Below are positions 1 through 11,823 of a stretch of 64,000 bases of DNA, piece by piece. The stretch comes from Cercophora sp. LCS_1 (lineage: Eukaryota > Ascomycota > Sordariomycetes > Sordariales > Lasiosphaeriaceae), in NCBI GenBank assembly GCA_036250225.1, contig JAPZLL010000007.1:620001-684000 (forward strand), in the 5' to 3' direction. Under the pieces are notes generated by a model, which did no database searches, had not been told where the DNA came from, and saw only the letters and a program-made list of their open reading frames with translations. A program made the position numbers and the translations under genes. Every line of letters begins with the position of its first letter. The stretch's first letter is position 1.

Positions 1-1
1 G

Positions 2-232
2 CCGATTATCATACAAGAGGGCGCTTTCGGCGGGCCGATCATTTACGAGAACAAGAGGTTCGTCTCGCCCAACCATGTCCGGTCAGAGCTGCGCAAGGCA
101 AAGGCGGGTCGCCACAACGCGAGGGCGGAACAGCAGAGAGAGGCGCTGGGCAAGAAGGCGTCGCTTGGGTTGTTGAAGAATGGCGAGAAGAAGGACAAGA
201 GTGGCTTAGATACCCGGGAGCTCTTTGCTTAG
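2..232 (+). CDS. C-terminal end of an unidentified basic protein (partial)
   Basis: The window opens inside a reading frame (frame 2) that stays open to a TAG at 230-232 and gives the last 76 residues of a protein. It begins with a hydrophobic stretch containing GAFGGPIIYENKRF. A strongly basic, glutamine-rich tail follows (RSELRKAKAGRHNARAEQQR), ending in LDTRELFA. Such lysine- and arginine-rich tails are common in nucleolar and ribosome-assembly proteins, but I do not recognise the family and assign no function. The codon pattern and long open frame at the window edge support real coding sequence. The 5' part lies outside the window. Confidence 0.6.
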   Translation, partial: PIIIQEGAFGGPIIYENKRFVSPNHVRSELRKAKAGRHNARAEQQREALGKKASLGLLKNGEKKDKSGLDTRELFA

Positions 233-346
233 TTATGATAATGGACTTGTTGGGAATCGTTTGGGGCGCCCACCCGTTGGTGGCAAGGTGCTCTGTTCAT
301 TGGATCCGATTGATGCCATTTCAGGTGATCTCGATCGCCGGGCGAG

Positions 347-656
347 TTTTCCCACAGGCGTGAATATAACATCCCGGCACTGAAAACAGCACCCCAAGGC
401 GTCCGGAATATCATTGAACGCCTCAGACGATTACAGGGTGTGGCTCTGTTGCAGGAGCATTCCCCAACATGTGCAGAATACGTTCCCGATGCTGAAAACC
501 GTAATCATCAGGCGCCCGAGGAATTGTCGAACACCTCGGAATTATCTTGAGCGCCCAATCTCGACGCAGGCGTGTTTCCCAACAGGCATCTATGGCGTAT
601 CTCGACACTGAACATTGTGTTGAAACACCCGCGGGAAATTATGGAACGCCTCAAGA
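347..656. repeat. Three-copy degenerate tandem repeat, period about 113 bp
   Basis: Three diverged copies begin near 347, 459 and 575. Each opens with a TTTCCCAACAGG-like block, followed about 30 bases later by a GGCACTGAAAAC-like block (GGCACTGAAAAC, GATGCTGAAAAC, GACACTGAACAT). Each closes with a GGAAATTATGGAACGCCTCA-like block. The spacings are 112 and 116 bp, not a multiple of three, so a protein repeat is unlikely. It lies in the gap between the partial first gene and the minus-strand zinc-finger gene. The flanks 233-346 and 657-778 show nothing else. The function is unknown. Confidence 0.5.
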
Positions 657-778
657 ACAAATATTCCGTGACCCCTCCCTTCCAGAAAAATACACCTAAG
701 AAATTACTGTTGTATGGCCCTTTGACCGTTGGGCGCTGCATTTTGTGTTGGTGAGAGCCAGTCTGCCGTGCACCCCAG

Positions 779-3700
779 TTATCCACCACTTCTCTCCGCG
801 CCTCTGCCCCCGTCACCCGCTGTACTAGCAGGGCTGAAAGTTGAAGCCCCATCGAACGTTGGATCAGAGCCCAAAGGGCAACTGATGTCGACTTGAAAGT
901 AGCCTTCCGGGAGGTCGTCAAGACCAAATAGCGTGTAATCCAAAGCGTGGTCGTCTGTAGAGCCCGTGGCGTTATTGAGCGGCACGTTATCAAAAGTCTG
1001 TTCAGAAGTGGAACTTCCAGCGTCATTTGGTAGCGCACAACCAAGGGGTCTCTCTCGCTCGTTCCGACTGGGTTGAATATCGGCGGGCAAGGGGCTGTTA
1101 AAGGGGTTCAAATATCCACCGCTCTCAGCCGCAGGGCGAGGCTGCAGAGGCGTCCAAACTCTAGAGCTCGAAGCAGTCGTGGCAGGGTTTCTGACGCTGC
1201 TAACAAGACTGCCAGATTCAGACGGAGTAGGGGGGATTCCTCGGTTGTTGCGCCTGGCTCTCGCGGCTTTAGATTGAAGACGCCTCTCGACTTTCTCCTT
1301 GAGATTACGCTCCCTGCGACGGCTCTGGTCGTTGAAATATTCCATCTCCTTTGCTTCAGTTTCGATGGTTGCATTCACACCGAGGAAATGGTTCCGGATT
1401 TTCTCAAGGAGATGTGGGTCGTCGGAGACACAATGCGGAAGGGAGTCCAGGTACATATCTCGGAGCTCGAAAGATTCCATCACTACGTGGTAGTCTGTCT
1501 CGATGTTAGCGTTGAAGTCACATATGCCAAAGTTATTGCAAGGATCAAACTTTGTACCTGGTGGCTTTATGTCTCCCTCTTGGTCGAGCGGAAAGAGGAC
1601 CTTCCACGTTCTCTTCCACTGGTCAAGCTCCGATTCCCCTTGTGGCGCTTTCCGACTGGTCAATTGGTTCCTTAGTTGCTCCTCAGATATTCCGTCCAAC
1701 GGGTCGAGCTCTTTGAAGATACATGTTGTTGGCTCAATATGGCGGTCCAAGTCTACCTGAGTGGGAAAGATCTCTTTGCAGCGTTGGCATGCGAGGCCAT
1801 CTCGGGGTCCACAGATGTGGTTCGTTCGTACATGCTCTCTGAGCTACTGTTAGCTTGGGCCAAAACACAAGCATAGGGTGCATAGCACTCACTTGACCTT
1901 GGAGACGCTCTCAAAGTATGTCATGGAACACGAATATCTCTCTCTCACGCCGAACCTTCCGGGCGCCTTTAAACGGAACGGACACCCGTACCTGATGGGC
2001 CGTTCACCGGCTACTTTGCGTCGTTTTGCGACCGCTCCCCGTGTTCCGCCTTCGGCGTCGTTGTCTAAACCTTCACTCCCGTCAGATCGCCTTTTGTTTG
2101 ACGTGTCCACGCTGGAAAGGGGCTGGCCGTAGCCGGTTGTGAGGTCCCCTGCCGAGAATCCAGACTGTGTCCCTCCTGTTCCCTCCGCATCCCCGATAGA
2201 CCGCACATGGGGGTCGAGGCTTTCGAGAAATGCCAATAAAGGGGGCTGCCAGTGTTGTGTGGGAATATTTGCCTCGCCAACCTTTAGACCATAGACCACC
2301 TGTAGCGTTTTCGACAGTATTTCCACTTCCTTAGCAAGCACAGAGTTGTCGGAATCTTCGGTCGAATAGCCTGACTCGGACTCGACATCTGTTGAGTCAC
2401 CCCTTGATTGTAACGCTGGCGAGGCCAAGGGAGATGATCCGAAATCTAGCACTAGATCGGTGGTGCCCAGCTCCGCCTTCTCGAATCCTTTGGTACGGGG
2501 GGTTGCGGAGTCCCCTGGGTGGACCTCGGTGGCAGTGGAAAGGCGGGAATTCCGTACAGTCCCGATTTTCGCTGCAACGATTGAAGGCCGCCGCAATCTG
2601 CGGTGGATATACCTCTCTGTATGGAATTGAATGACAGGGGATCTGTGGTGTGTATGCTCATTGAAGCTTCAGAAACATTTGTCCCGCCAGCTATAATATC
2701 TTGCAGTACCCATTCGCCATCGTCGTCGATGGATTTGCCGCCGAAGTTCGCAGTAGCGTTGAAGGGCTCTGGATGTATCCTTGCAAAGTCACGACGAAGC
2801 TCCTCCCGCTGGCACAAAAGAGAGCTAATATCCCTATGCACTGCAACTGCCATCCGCTCGAGAACGGCCAAGTTTTCACAAAGGCTTTGGAGACGGTTCC
2901 GATCAATCTCCACGTCGTCAACTGGCGCGCCATCGGGAGCACCGGACGTGGCATCGTGTTGTTCCAACGAATGGCAGACCGAGATCCCAGAGTCCACTAT
3001 TGACACTTGATCTTGCGGTCTTGGGTCTGGGGGAGCGGACATAGGGATCAATGGCAGCTCGGCACTGTCGAAATGTGGTGGCAGCGTTGAATCATCGTTA
3101 ACCCCTTTGTGTGTGCCCTTTATCATTAGGGATATGCCGTTGGGGTGGGCCTTGATGGCCGAGTTGTTGGACGTGATCTCTGAAAAAAGGTCCTGGCCAC
3201 TCCTAGCCTCAATCCACCGGTCATAAAACTGTTTATGTGCTGATAGAAGAACCGCGAGGGCTTTATCCTCAGAATGGCCTGGGGGCCCTATACCCCCATG
3301 GGGCAACATGGCGTGCTGAAGAACGGAAGGCGTCCCCCTCTCACAAAAAGACCGGAAGAAAGCGAGCTCTTCTGACAGATGGTCTTCCACATGTGGCGAC
3401 TCTGGTTTTGGAGCGTCAGGAAAGAGGATATCCCATATAGCAAACCACTGATCTTCGATCGTCAAAAGACGGTTGGACGTTCGATGAAGTCGACTAGATG
3501 CATCGTGTGTGACGAAGTCCGGTTTTCCGGCAGAGTGATCACATGTGTCGGCATTATCCAGGCTGTTGGACAAGTGTATTCGGAGGTCTTCCGATGAGGT
3601 AAACACCGCGAAACATCGTTGACAGTAGAAGCTCGGGGAATGACTTCGAAAAAGATGCTGTTTAACATGTCCTACCCCTGAGAGATTGAAACGAAAACAT

Positions 3701-3861
3701 GACATGTGTTTGGAAGGATTCATTTTCCAAAATGGACAAGCGAGAGGAGTATTTCGTCGGGAAGGAGCTTTCAAAGTATCAGTCACTGTGTTCCAAGTTC
3801 GTTGACAGCCTTCAGTTACATCTCGACTTGCCATCATCCAGCTCAACATCCAGCTCAACAT
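779..3861 (-). CDS. Protein with two C2H2-like zinc-finger modules
   Basis: Proposed model: complement(779..1843, 1898..2571, 2613..3861), 995 aa, starting at the ATG at 3861. Two copies of a fungal finger module are visible. One sits near residues 38-90 (CFRF...GHVKQHLFRSH, then CQRCFAVF...LRIHL). The other sits near 605-675 (GCPFRLKAP..., then LREHVRTNH, CQRCKEIF...DLDRH). Each is followed by a segment that includes a W-x-x-x-W-x-x-LFP motif (WFAIWDILFP, WKRTWKVLFP), as in a large family of uncharacterised fungal finger proteins. The second module's frame has no ATG upstream of its finger, which argues for one gene. The 41-bp intron 2572-2612 (GTATAT...TTGCAG) joins the frames but is very short. 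Intron 1844-1897 uses a GTCAAG donor. Alternatives are two adjacent genes or a frameshift. Probably nuclear; targets unknown. Confidence 0.6.
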
Positions 3862-4325
3862 CCAGCATCAACTTCCGGGAGACCGGGTCCTCCATGCTTG
3901 TCAACATCGTGTGGGTGATGTCGAAGTAACGGAAAGCAAGGCGTCGAGAGATACCCTGGAAACTCAAATTTTGGGGTAGTAGGCAAGCAGTGACAATGGT
4001 GGTGACGCAGGCTGGCGAGGTCATTATAACCAGGGTCGGGAGATCTCATTGGCTCGTCGTCATGGAGAACTTCAGCTGACGCCCGCCTTGCTCGCGCTGT
4101 CATATTGGCTCGTCACGATGACCGACTTCACAGCTTCGCGATCATCAAGCGTTGGGATATCTTCTACTCCATGGAGACAAACATCTCATCAAGATGAAAT
4201 GCCACGATGATAAAAATGGCACCTGTCTCGCTGAGGGCCCAGGCCCATGGGTCTTGGAAAAGCTCAAACTAAACGGCCCATTCACTGCAAATCACGATCA
4301 TCACGCTATCTAAGCCTTGGAGACC
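3862..4325. other. Intergenic, divergent promoter region
   Basis: This gap separates the minus-strand double-finger gene from the plus-strand 70-aa gene, so it should carry both promoters. Short open frames occur, but none has coding character. I see no clear TATA box or repeat. Confidence 0.5.
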
Positions 4326-4603
4326 ATGCCTGCGCATACTTCGTCGAGCACCAGCGCAAGCGCCGCGCAGCCGAATGACGGAAAACCCGTGGTGTAAGTT
4401 TCCCTCTTCTCTTCGGTTTCCGAGTTGCGAGCCAGGATTGGCTTACCAATCATGGCAGGCCGATGCTTTCATCGTGGGTATATGAGACTAGTAACTTCTC
4501 AGACCGTCTTGTGCAGCTTGGACTCGATCCCAAGGCAGTTCGTGGCCTCGACGATGGCAGCGAGAAAGAGAAGAGCACCACCCAGTCGCAAAGCAAGCTT
4601 TAG
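4326..4603 (+). CDS. Small two-exon protein, 70 aa, unknown function
   Basis: Model: join(4326..4393, 4459..4603). The ATG at 4326 opens a Ser/Ala-rich start (MPAHTSSSTSASAAQ). The donor GTAAGT at 4394 and the acceptor ending GCAG at 4458 remove a 65-bp intron inside a Val codon. The second exon reads VPMLSSWVYETSNFSDRLVQ, then LGLDPKAVRGLDD and a polar end SQSKL, stopping at TAG 4601-4603. The splice signals are textbook and the spliced length is 213 nt. There is no signal peptide, membrane segment or metal-binding motif. I do not recognise the family. It could be a small soluble regulatory or complex subunit, but nothing in the sequence says which. Confidence 0.6.
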
Positions 4604-6040
4604 ATCCAGAGAAGGGCTGAATTAGTCGGTGCCGTCTTGGTTTTTTTTTTTTCGTCGTGGTTGAGGTGTCTCGTCTCCATGTTGCACTTGGTTGTGTGAA
4701 GGTCGTGGCTGGCGGGTGTCGTTGGAGTGTGGATCTCCCCCCTTCCATCTTTATGTACTTTGCTTAGGAGCTTCGGGCTTAGGCCCACTAGGATAAGGGT
4801 ACTGACTATTGATGTTGGATAGATTGATGCTCCAGACCAGCTAGAAGGGTAAATTTCGAAAAGAGTCAATGCCAGCTTGATCGCTCGCCTTTTCCTTGGC
4901 TTCCGAGTGTTTGCGGTCGTGTGCATACCTTATTTTGTACAGACCAGGACAAGACCAAGTTAGTGACAAAAAAACAACAAACCAAACCCAGCTGGTGCTG
5001 CTTGAATGATTTTCAACTGCCAGGCGTATATTTTGCTATGCATATAAAAAACCATGCCAAGTACTTAGAACGACTATCTAAAACTCCTGGAATATTATCT
5101 AATGCCTTGATACATTGAGAGATCCCACATAGCCCACATAGCATTTGCAGAGAGATATCCCTCTGAATTTGCTGGTGTGATGTCTTTTTTGTCCGAGGTT
5201 GGCGAGATGGTGCGGATAAGATAAGCCTGCGACAGGGGTCGCGTGAACCAAGTGTGACAAGGGTTGAGTGACGCCACCAAGCCGTCTCGGGTCAGTGCTG
5301 GAAAGGTAAACAACTGCCAACGTCTCATTTCGCTGTTTTGCCCACCTTTTCCTTTCCTTCTCACCATCGACAATGGCATCCTCGCGCCCCCAAACCGCCG
5401 AAATGGCAAGCATAAACACGAAAAACGCGTCCCAGACGCTCAGCGTCAATGGCTGCCCCTCCCTCGGCCTTTCTGGCCCTTACTCAGATCATAGCCCCAA
5501 CGTCGGGGTGAGTGTGCTTTGAGGAATCGGAGTGTCAAAGCCTCGGTGTTCCGGGGTTCCTATCTGGGCTGTCGGTTCCAAGAACTGTCAGTCCGGGGAG
5601 GGTTTTGATACGGGTTGGCTGTGACTTGTTGAGTCACAATCGGGATTACGGCTTCAGACGGTCAAAGAGGCTGGCTGCAGTGAGGGGTCTGTTTAGCTCC
5701 CGAACACTGCGCTCTTCTTTGACTGGGAAAACCTGGGAAGCTGCTTTTATCTTTCGCCAGAAAGAGGAGAAGCATTGAAGAGGTGGGTTGTTCGGAGTTG
5801 ATGTGTCTTCGCCTCACTCCACTGGTTCTGAGTATTGAACCAAGATATCTTATCACCACAGATTGGTAAGGCAGCATGGTGATCTTGAAAGGCCAATACT
5901 GATTCGTGGCCAGACATATAACTTGCTTTCGTTTTGTTCGGCCCCTAATAGCACCTTGCCGACCAGAACGCGCACTCCAACCTGTTATTTGCTGTATCTT
6001 CGAAGGCCATCACCACACTGCGCATTCCAACATTGTCATC
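4604..6040. other. Intergenic region with one possible short exon
   Basis: A 1.4-kb gap precedes the F-box gene. It holds a short ATG frame at 5373-5522 (49 codons, beginning MASSRPQTAEM) with a good GTGAGT donor at 5508, which could be the first exon of a small gene or an upstream exon. I could not find a convincing second exon. The open frame that runs into the F-box ORF upstream of 6041 begins with MARHIT and looks like leader sequence. Confidence 0.35.
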
Positions 6041-7460
6041 ATGCCTGCTGGGGAAAACATCGAGGATTCAGCCCTTAGGCTGGAGGCGATGCCTGTTGAG
6101 ATCATCATTGACATCTTACGTGATGTGGATATTGGGGCCATTGACGCCATCTCCAAAACGTCGAAACGATTGAGGAAAATTGTCGAAGCAAACTGGTCGG
6201 TAATTCTGCGCCCCGTCATCGATCGTGAAATGACGCCTGTCCGATCGTTTGTCCAAGTCCTAGATGTGTTCCATTCCCGGCCACCAGGAACACATACGAA
6301 CCCCGCCATAGCCGGCAACAGTATCCCGTCATTTGATGAAGGAAGCACTTCTGGTGAAGAGCTTGTCGTTTTTGAGGATGACGGGGGCTCGTCCGATGGC
6401 ATCCTTGATAGCGACGATGAGGAGGACGATGATGGGGAGGATACCGATTCGGAAGGTGACGAGAACGACAACATTGCAAGCATTGATGATATACTTGCCC
6501 TTGAATCGAGCGTTTCCGAAACAGTGAAGGATTTGAGCGATGAATACCTCACTGACAGGTGGGCCTTGGGATTGTCCTACAACATGGTCATGAAGGTGTG
6601 CCGGCTTGTCAAAGTTTGGGAGCAGGAGTTTCATCGCCTGCGGTTTGCATACCCGCATCTTCGCCGAACGCTTCGGGAACATGAGTTGCGAAGGCTCCGG
6701 CACAGTCTGTTTGTATGGTGGATGTATACATGTCATTTCCATGATGGGCCCCGCGGAGGAGACCAGGACATCAACAGCCCAGTTGTCCGCATGGAGTTTG
6801 TGCGTCAATATTCGACAAGTCAGCTTCACGAGGTCCGTGATATGTGGGAGACGGTAAAGTCGGCGGTGGGGAGGGAGATCTGCCCGTCTGTTCCAGCCGT
6901 CAGACGGCAATCGGTATGTTGTCTTCGCACCGGCATGTGGTCAAGGTTACTGACCTGTCTTCTAGGGCCACATCTTGAGCTGGGCTGAAGCCTCCCGCGT
7001 GGGGTGGGGCGACATCGTGGAAAACAACCAGGTTCTTGGAACCATTATGAAGCTGCGTCCTGAAGACATTCTTCATTTGTTGGTCAACCGCCACCGTTTC
7101 GCGACAAAGGCTAGTATCATCCAGTTTGCACGTTTCAAGAACCCGTGGATAGAGGATAGCATTGAGACATTCAGCGACTCGATCCAATGGGCCCTCTGGG
7201 AAAGAGAAAGACAGCTCGTGGCCGAGTTTGGTGCGCGAGCTCTGCACAAGCGCTGGTATTTTCCCCAGTTTGATTACTTTCCAAGGCCATGGGGCGGGAT
7301 TGTCGACTACAAGAGGGCCGAGACGGAGCATCTTCGTGACGTCTACAGCCGGGACAATGGGGTCGGCGCTACTTTCTGGATTGATGATCACGGTGGACCA
7401 AGGCGGTATCTGGCAAGGCAGGTGTCGCCAGGAAGGCTGGTAGTTAGTCGGAGCTGGTAG
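6041..7460 (+). CDS. F-box protein
   Basis: Model: join(6041..6913, 6966..7460), 455 aa, with a 52-bp phase-0 intron (GTATGT...TCTAG). Residues about 14-55 form an F-box-like helix set (LEAMPVEIIIDILRDVD, then AISKTSKRLRKIVEANW). Known family members use this part to bind Skp1 in SCF ubiquitin ligases. Residues about 105-150 are very acidic (DSDDEEDDDGEDTDSEGDE). The rest is a helical C-terminal region with many Trp and Arg and no Kelch, WD or LRR repeats, so the substrate is unknown. The ATG at 6041 is preferred over the ATG at 5906 because the 45 residues before it look non-coding and the F-box starts shortly after 6041. Many Sordariomycete F-box proteins have this plan of F-box, acidic linker and unassigned C-terminus. 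Confidence 0.8.
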
Positions 7461-8422
7461 GTCGCGCTTAGCTAGGTCGTCGATAGTAATCGGAACGGGT
7501 TGACGGGTCGACTCCGCTATGCCCCCGTTCATGTCTAACCGCCCATCGTGACTGGGGCAATGGGATGCCGGATGGTAGTGCGAAGCGCAGGAGCCCTGCA
7601 GTTGCCCGGATCCGTGGCGTTGAGAGGGCGCCCGGGCCACACTTTCCGACCGCTGGATTCCCATCGGCTCGGGGCGGCCCCGCCAACTAGAAACGCTCCT
7701 TAGCCTCCCAGGCCTGTCCCAGCCTAGCGCTCCGTCAATTCGATTGTTTGGAGCCCAGGCCAGTGACTTCTTGCCTCCGGCAACGAGAACGCGACTACCC
7801 GAGCAAAGGTCCCGACCGAGATACTACCCATGCTGCTTTAATGCGTAGCGCCGTAGCGACAAATAATACTTTTTACTTCCCGAGGTATGTGGTTCTTTTG
7901 ATTTATTCTTTTGCGCGTCTGTTGCGCTTGCGCAGCTACAAGTCGGTGTTACCGGGTTGAGAGGAGCCTCAACTCTGACCATCCTCGGGCAATCGAGCAA
8001 TCACACTCGATACCATTTCGCTTGGCTCTTTGTCAAACTGCCTCTTTCAAAGGCCCAGGAAGACTCCTGTTTTTTATCCTAAGTTTTATGTGTGAATTCG
8101 TGCCCTTTCTCGTCCAATAAGTGCCAACCGTTCACAACCTGCTCACCTCAGTCAAGCCGGGTCTCACTCTGCATGGTTCAGGCCATTGATTTTGAGACCG
8201 ATCCGAGGCTCAGCTTCTCTTGTTTATCCTGGCCATACTTCTTCCCATCTCCCTTAGTCCTTGGACACAAAACGTTGCCAATTTCACGATCGCGCACCAC
8301 CCTGACGGACTATCATCTCACTTGTACTCTCAGGTTATTGACCAGTTACAGAACTGCAATACGGGGACTGAGGAGGCTCGATTCTTTCCGCTGGCGCCGC
8401 CAGGGGCGTACCTAGGACCAGC
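7461..8422. other. Intergenic region upstream of HDA1
   Basis: This 960-bp gap lies between the F-box stop and the Hda1 start and should contain the Hda1 promoter and leader. Several short ORFs occur on both strands without coding character. I see no repeat or RNA gene. Confidence 0.5.
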
Positions 8423-10707
8423 ATGGACGAAGACAATGACGTTGTCATGGACGGTGACACCACTGCTCCAGCCGTGACCGATGCGCCTTCAACAACAAAT
8501 GGCCACCCGGCCTCTGAGTCACGGGTTACGTCTAACGGACAGAGCACTGAAGACGATGGTGGGGAAGAGGAGGAAGTCGGCACTGCAAGCGAACACTACC
8601 CTTTGGAGTACCTTAGGCGTGGTCTGCTTCCAACCGGGTGCTGTTACGACGATAGGATGAAGCTTCACGCCAACGCCGACTTTGGCCCCAACCCACACCA
8701 TCCCGAGGATCCTTCCCGTATCGAGAGCATCATGAACATGTTCAAAAGGGCCCGCCTTATCTACACTGGCAACGACTCGGAGCTAGTGCAAATTGTCAAG
8801 CAGACCCCGACAAAGTACATGTGGCGGATCGCCGCCCGCGAAGCCACAGAGGAAGAGATCTGCCTTGTCCACCACCCCGATCACTTCAACTGGGTTAAAG
8901 CTCTAGCCACAAAGCCGACCGAGGAGCTCCGTCGAATGTCTGCCATCCTTGACCAAGGAAGAGACTCGCTCTACGTCGGTAGCATGACATATAATGCTGC
9001 TCTCATCTCAGCAGGCGGGGCAATCGAAACCTGCAAGGCGGTGGTTTCCGGCACATGCAAGAACGCATTTGCTGTCATCCGCCCTCCCGGCCACCACGCC
9101 GAGTCCAACACGCCCATGGGCTTCTGCCTCTTCAACAACGTCCCGATCGCTGCCAGGGTTATGCAGGCGGATTTCCCTGACACTTGCCGTAAAGTCATGA
9201 TTCTGGATTGGGATGTCCATCACGGCAATGGCATCCAGAACATGTTCTACGACGACCCCAATATCCTCTACATTTCCATCCACGTCTACCAGGATGGCCA
9301 CTTTTACCCCGGGCGGCCTGAAAACAGCCTGACGCCTGACGGAGGCATGGAACATTGCGGAACAGGGCCAGGCCAAGGAAAGAACGTGAACATCGGCTGG
9401 CATGATCAGGGCATGGGCGACGGCGAATACATGGCAGCGTTTCAAAAGATCGTCATGCCAATCGCCCAAGAATTCGACCCCGACTTTGTCATCATTTCCG
9501 CTGGTTTCGACGCTGCCGCGGGCGACGAACTTGGTGGCTGTTTCGTCACTCCCGCTTGCTACGCCCACATGACGCACATGCTCATGTCGCTGGCAAATGG
9601 CCGACTGGCCGTCTGCTTGGAGGGCGGCTATAATCTTGAGGCGATCTCCAACTCGGCGCTGGCTGTGGCCCGCACTTTGATGGGCGAGCCGCCCCCGCAG
9701 TTGAAAATTCCCAAGATCAGCAAGGAGGCTGCCAAAGTCCTGGCTAAGTGTCAGGCGTATCAAGCGCCGCACTGGCAGTGCATGAGGCCTGGCATCGTTG
9801 ATGTCCAGGAAATGCAAGCCCTGGGATCGCTCAGACTTCACGACGTTATCCGCAAGGCACAGAGGCAGATCCTCACGCAGAAGTATAATATGCTCCCGCT
9901 ATATATTCAGCGGGACACTCTCTTCAAGTCGTTCGAGGACCAGGTATTGGTGACAAGGGGCATTCATTCGGCGAAAAAGCTGGTGGTAGTCATCCACGAC
10001 CCACCCGAGCTTCACGGACAGCCCGACCCTTTGGATAACACCCTGGAGCCGCATAACTCGTGGGTGACGGATGGGGTCATGCAATACATTGAGTGGGCTA
10101 CAGGGAAGGGCTTCGCAGTCATGGACATCAATGTCCCGCACTACATCACCCATTCCGAGGATACCGTGTCTTTCACGCCCAAGGCGGATGCGAAGACCTT
10201 GGAGTCCCAGATCCAGGAGCTCATGTGCTATGTTTGGGATAACTACCTTCAACTTTACGAGCACGCCGAGGATATCTTTTTGATCGGCGTAGGCAATGCA
10301 TACATTGGGGTTAAAGTCCTACTGATTAACCGAGGTATGGCTCTCCCATGGCCCCTACTACAGTTACCAGCTAACATTTGGCAGACGTTAAGTCACGTAT
10401 CTCAGGTTGCGTCAATTTCGTTACCGAAAACCTCCGGCCTGTCAAGTCCGATGTGGACCAAGAGCTCTCATCGTGGTACAAGGAGAATTCGCGGGTCTAC
10501 GTCACAACCGACCACGCCGTTTGGAGCGATGCTGAACTCACTAGAAGAGTGCTAAAGCGCCGGTTTGGCACCGTGATTCGCAGCGACGTGTCGGGCTTGG
10601 CTAACATGATGACGGCGCACGCGTCTGATGCGCAGGCATGGATCTTGGAGAGGGTGACGGAAGATGGCCAGGGAGACACAACCGAAGACGAGACACGCAT
10701 GGTCTGA
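8423..10707 (+). CDS. HDA1: Class II histone deacetylase Hda1
   Basis: Model: join(8423..10334, 10385..10707), 744 aa, with a 50-bp phase-1 intron. After a disordered acidic N-terminus (about 60 residues) comes a complete zinc-dependent deacetylase domain. It has RPPGHHAE at about 220-227 (catalytic histidines), DWDVHHGNG at 262-270 (zinc ligands D264 and H266), GFDAAAGDE at 361-369 (zinc ligand D363) and EGGYN at 400-404 (catalytic Tyr). The C-terminal part from about residue 480 to the end matches the Arb2 domain of Hda1 and Clr3. The family removes acetyl groups from histone tails in the nucleus and acts in gene silencing with Hda2/Hda3-type partners in yeast. All key residues are present, so an active enzyme is expected. 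The ATG at 8423 is the first in frame and sits in a fair context (CAGCATGG). Confidence 0.95.
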
Positions 10708-11823
10708 AGGGGTTCCGGGTTACTTGGTGGCCAGCGCAGTTGGCAGTGAAGACTTGTATGTTTCTGTGTTATAAGCGCCCCCAATAAATAAGTACAAAGC
10801 GACTTTTTTGTGGTTGTTGTATTGAGTGTCGGTCTTTGTGCGGGTCTGCATTTCAGGAGTCACTCTGGCTCGCAATGACTTGATTGCTACTCGAACGGGC
10901 ACAGGAAAACATGGAGCCCCGCCAACAATCGGCCGTGGATGTCAATAAAGGATAAATTGTAGGGTTTCATTGGTTAGCTCCCATCCATTTAAATGGTTTA
11001 GGTTTGTTATCTGGGAGTCTGCATGGCTGTTCGCCGTTGAATCGGGCATCAACCGAAGTCGAACCGTCAGTATTAAATAACCCTAACCCTGTAAATAGCG
11101 GTCTGGAGGCCGCGACACAGGAGACCGGGGTGGCCAAACGCGACGGCCCGCGCTCTTGCCCAACGATTTGCGACTGCTCAGCCTCATCCCGGAAATCTTC
11201 AACATCGTCCCCTCGTTCCGATTGCTGTGCAGACGCCGACGATACCATCACTGGAGCCGGCACAAAATGGATAGAGACAGAAGCAGAAGGTCAGTAGTTA
11301 CTATTGTTTTGCCCTACTGTCAAGCGACATTTCCTATTGTTGTGCACACTATGGATCCGCCGTTCGTGAATGTCACTTCGATTTCTTCGGTGCGAAACCA
11401 CGCCGAACGCAATCCGCTCCTTCCACCATTACTGGGAACTCTTCGGCGACTTTCACTTCCAGGCTCGACGCGCCTTCCTTCCTTTGCAAGGCCGATTCCT
11501 CCACTAGGGCAACTTACCCCAACGCTCTAAACCAAAATCTTGCCATCCGCAACAACTCTTGGAAGCAACGCTACTTCCACTTCTCGCAACTTCCTCCGCC
11601 AAACAACCACCACCTTTCTTGACGTCTCTCTGGAGAGAATCAAAATTTCTTGACAACGGCAGAGCCGAACGAAAGTTGTTCGCAGCATCTGTTATCTTCT
11701 CAAACGACAACTTCAACTTCAGCTTCTCCCCGCGATCGCATTCCTGCACCTGCCTCCAAGACCAGACCCGAGCGCCTTCCTCCCCGATCCTCGCCGACTC
11801 GGGACCTCGAGAAAGCGTCAACA
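10708..11823. other. Intergenic region with a telomere-repeat box
   Basis: This 1.1-kb region follows Hda1 and precedes the acidic ORF at 11824. It contains AACCCTAACCCT at 11079-11090, two units of the fungal telomere repeat in CCCTAA orientation. An ATG frame at 11267-11530 (starting MDRDRSRRS) is open for 87 codons but has no further support and may be an upstream ORF in the leader. Confidence 0.5.
10783..10788 (+). terminator. Candidate poly(A) signal of HDA1
   Basis: AATAAA lies about 75 bp after the Hda1 stop codon, a typical distance for a fungal 3' end. This is suggested by motif and position only. Confidence 0.35.

Noticed and set aside
5373..5522. Short frame MASSRPQTAEM... with a GTGAGT donor
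   Set aside because: A possible first exon, but none of the downstream acceptors leads to a convincing continuation, so I did not list it as a gene.
11267..11530. Frame beginning MDRDRSRRS upstream of the acidic ORF
   Set aside because: The RS-like start is suggestive, but the rest is unstructured and the frame does not join the downstream gene by any clear splice.
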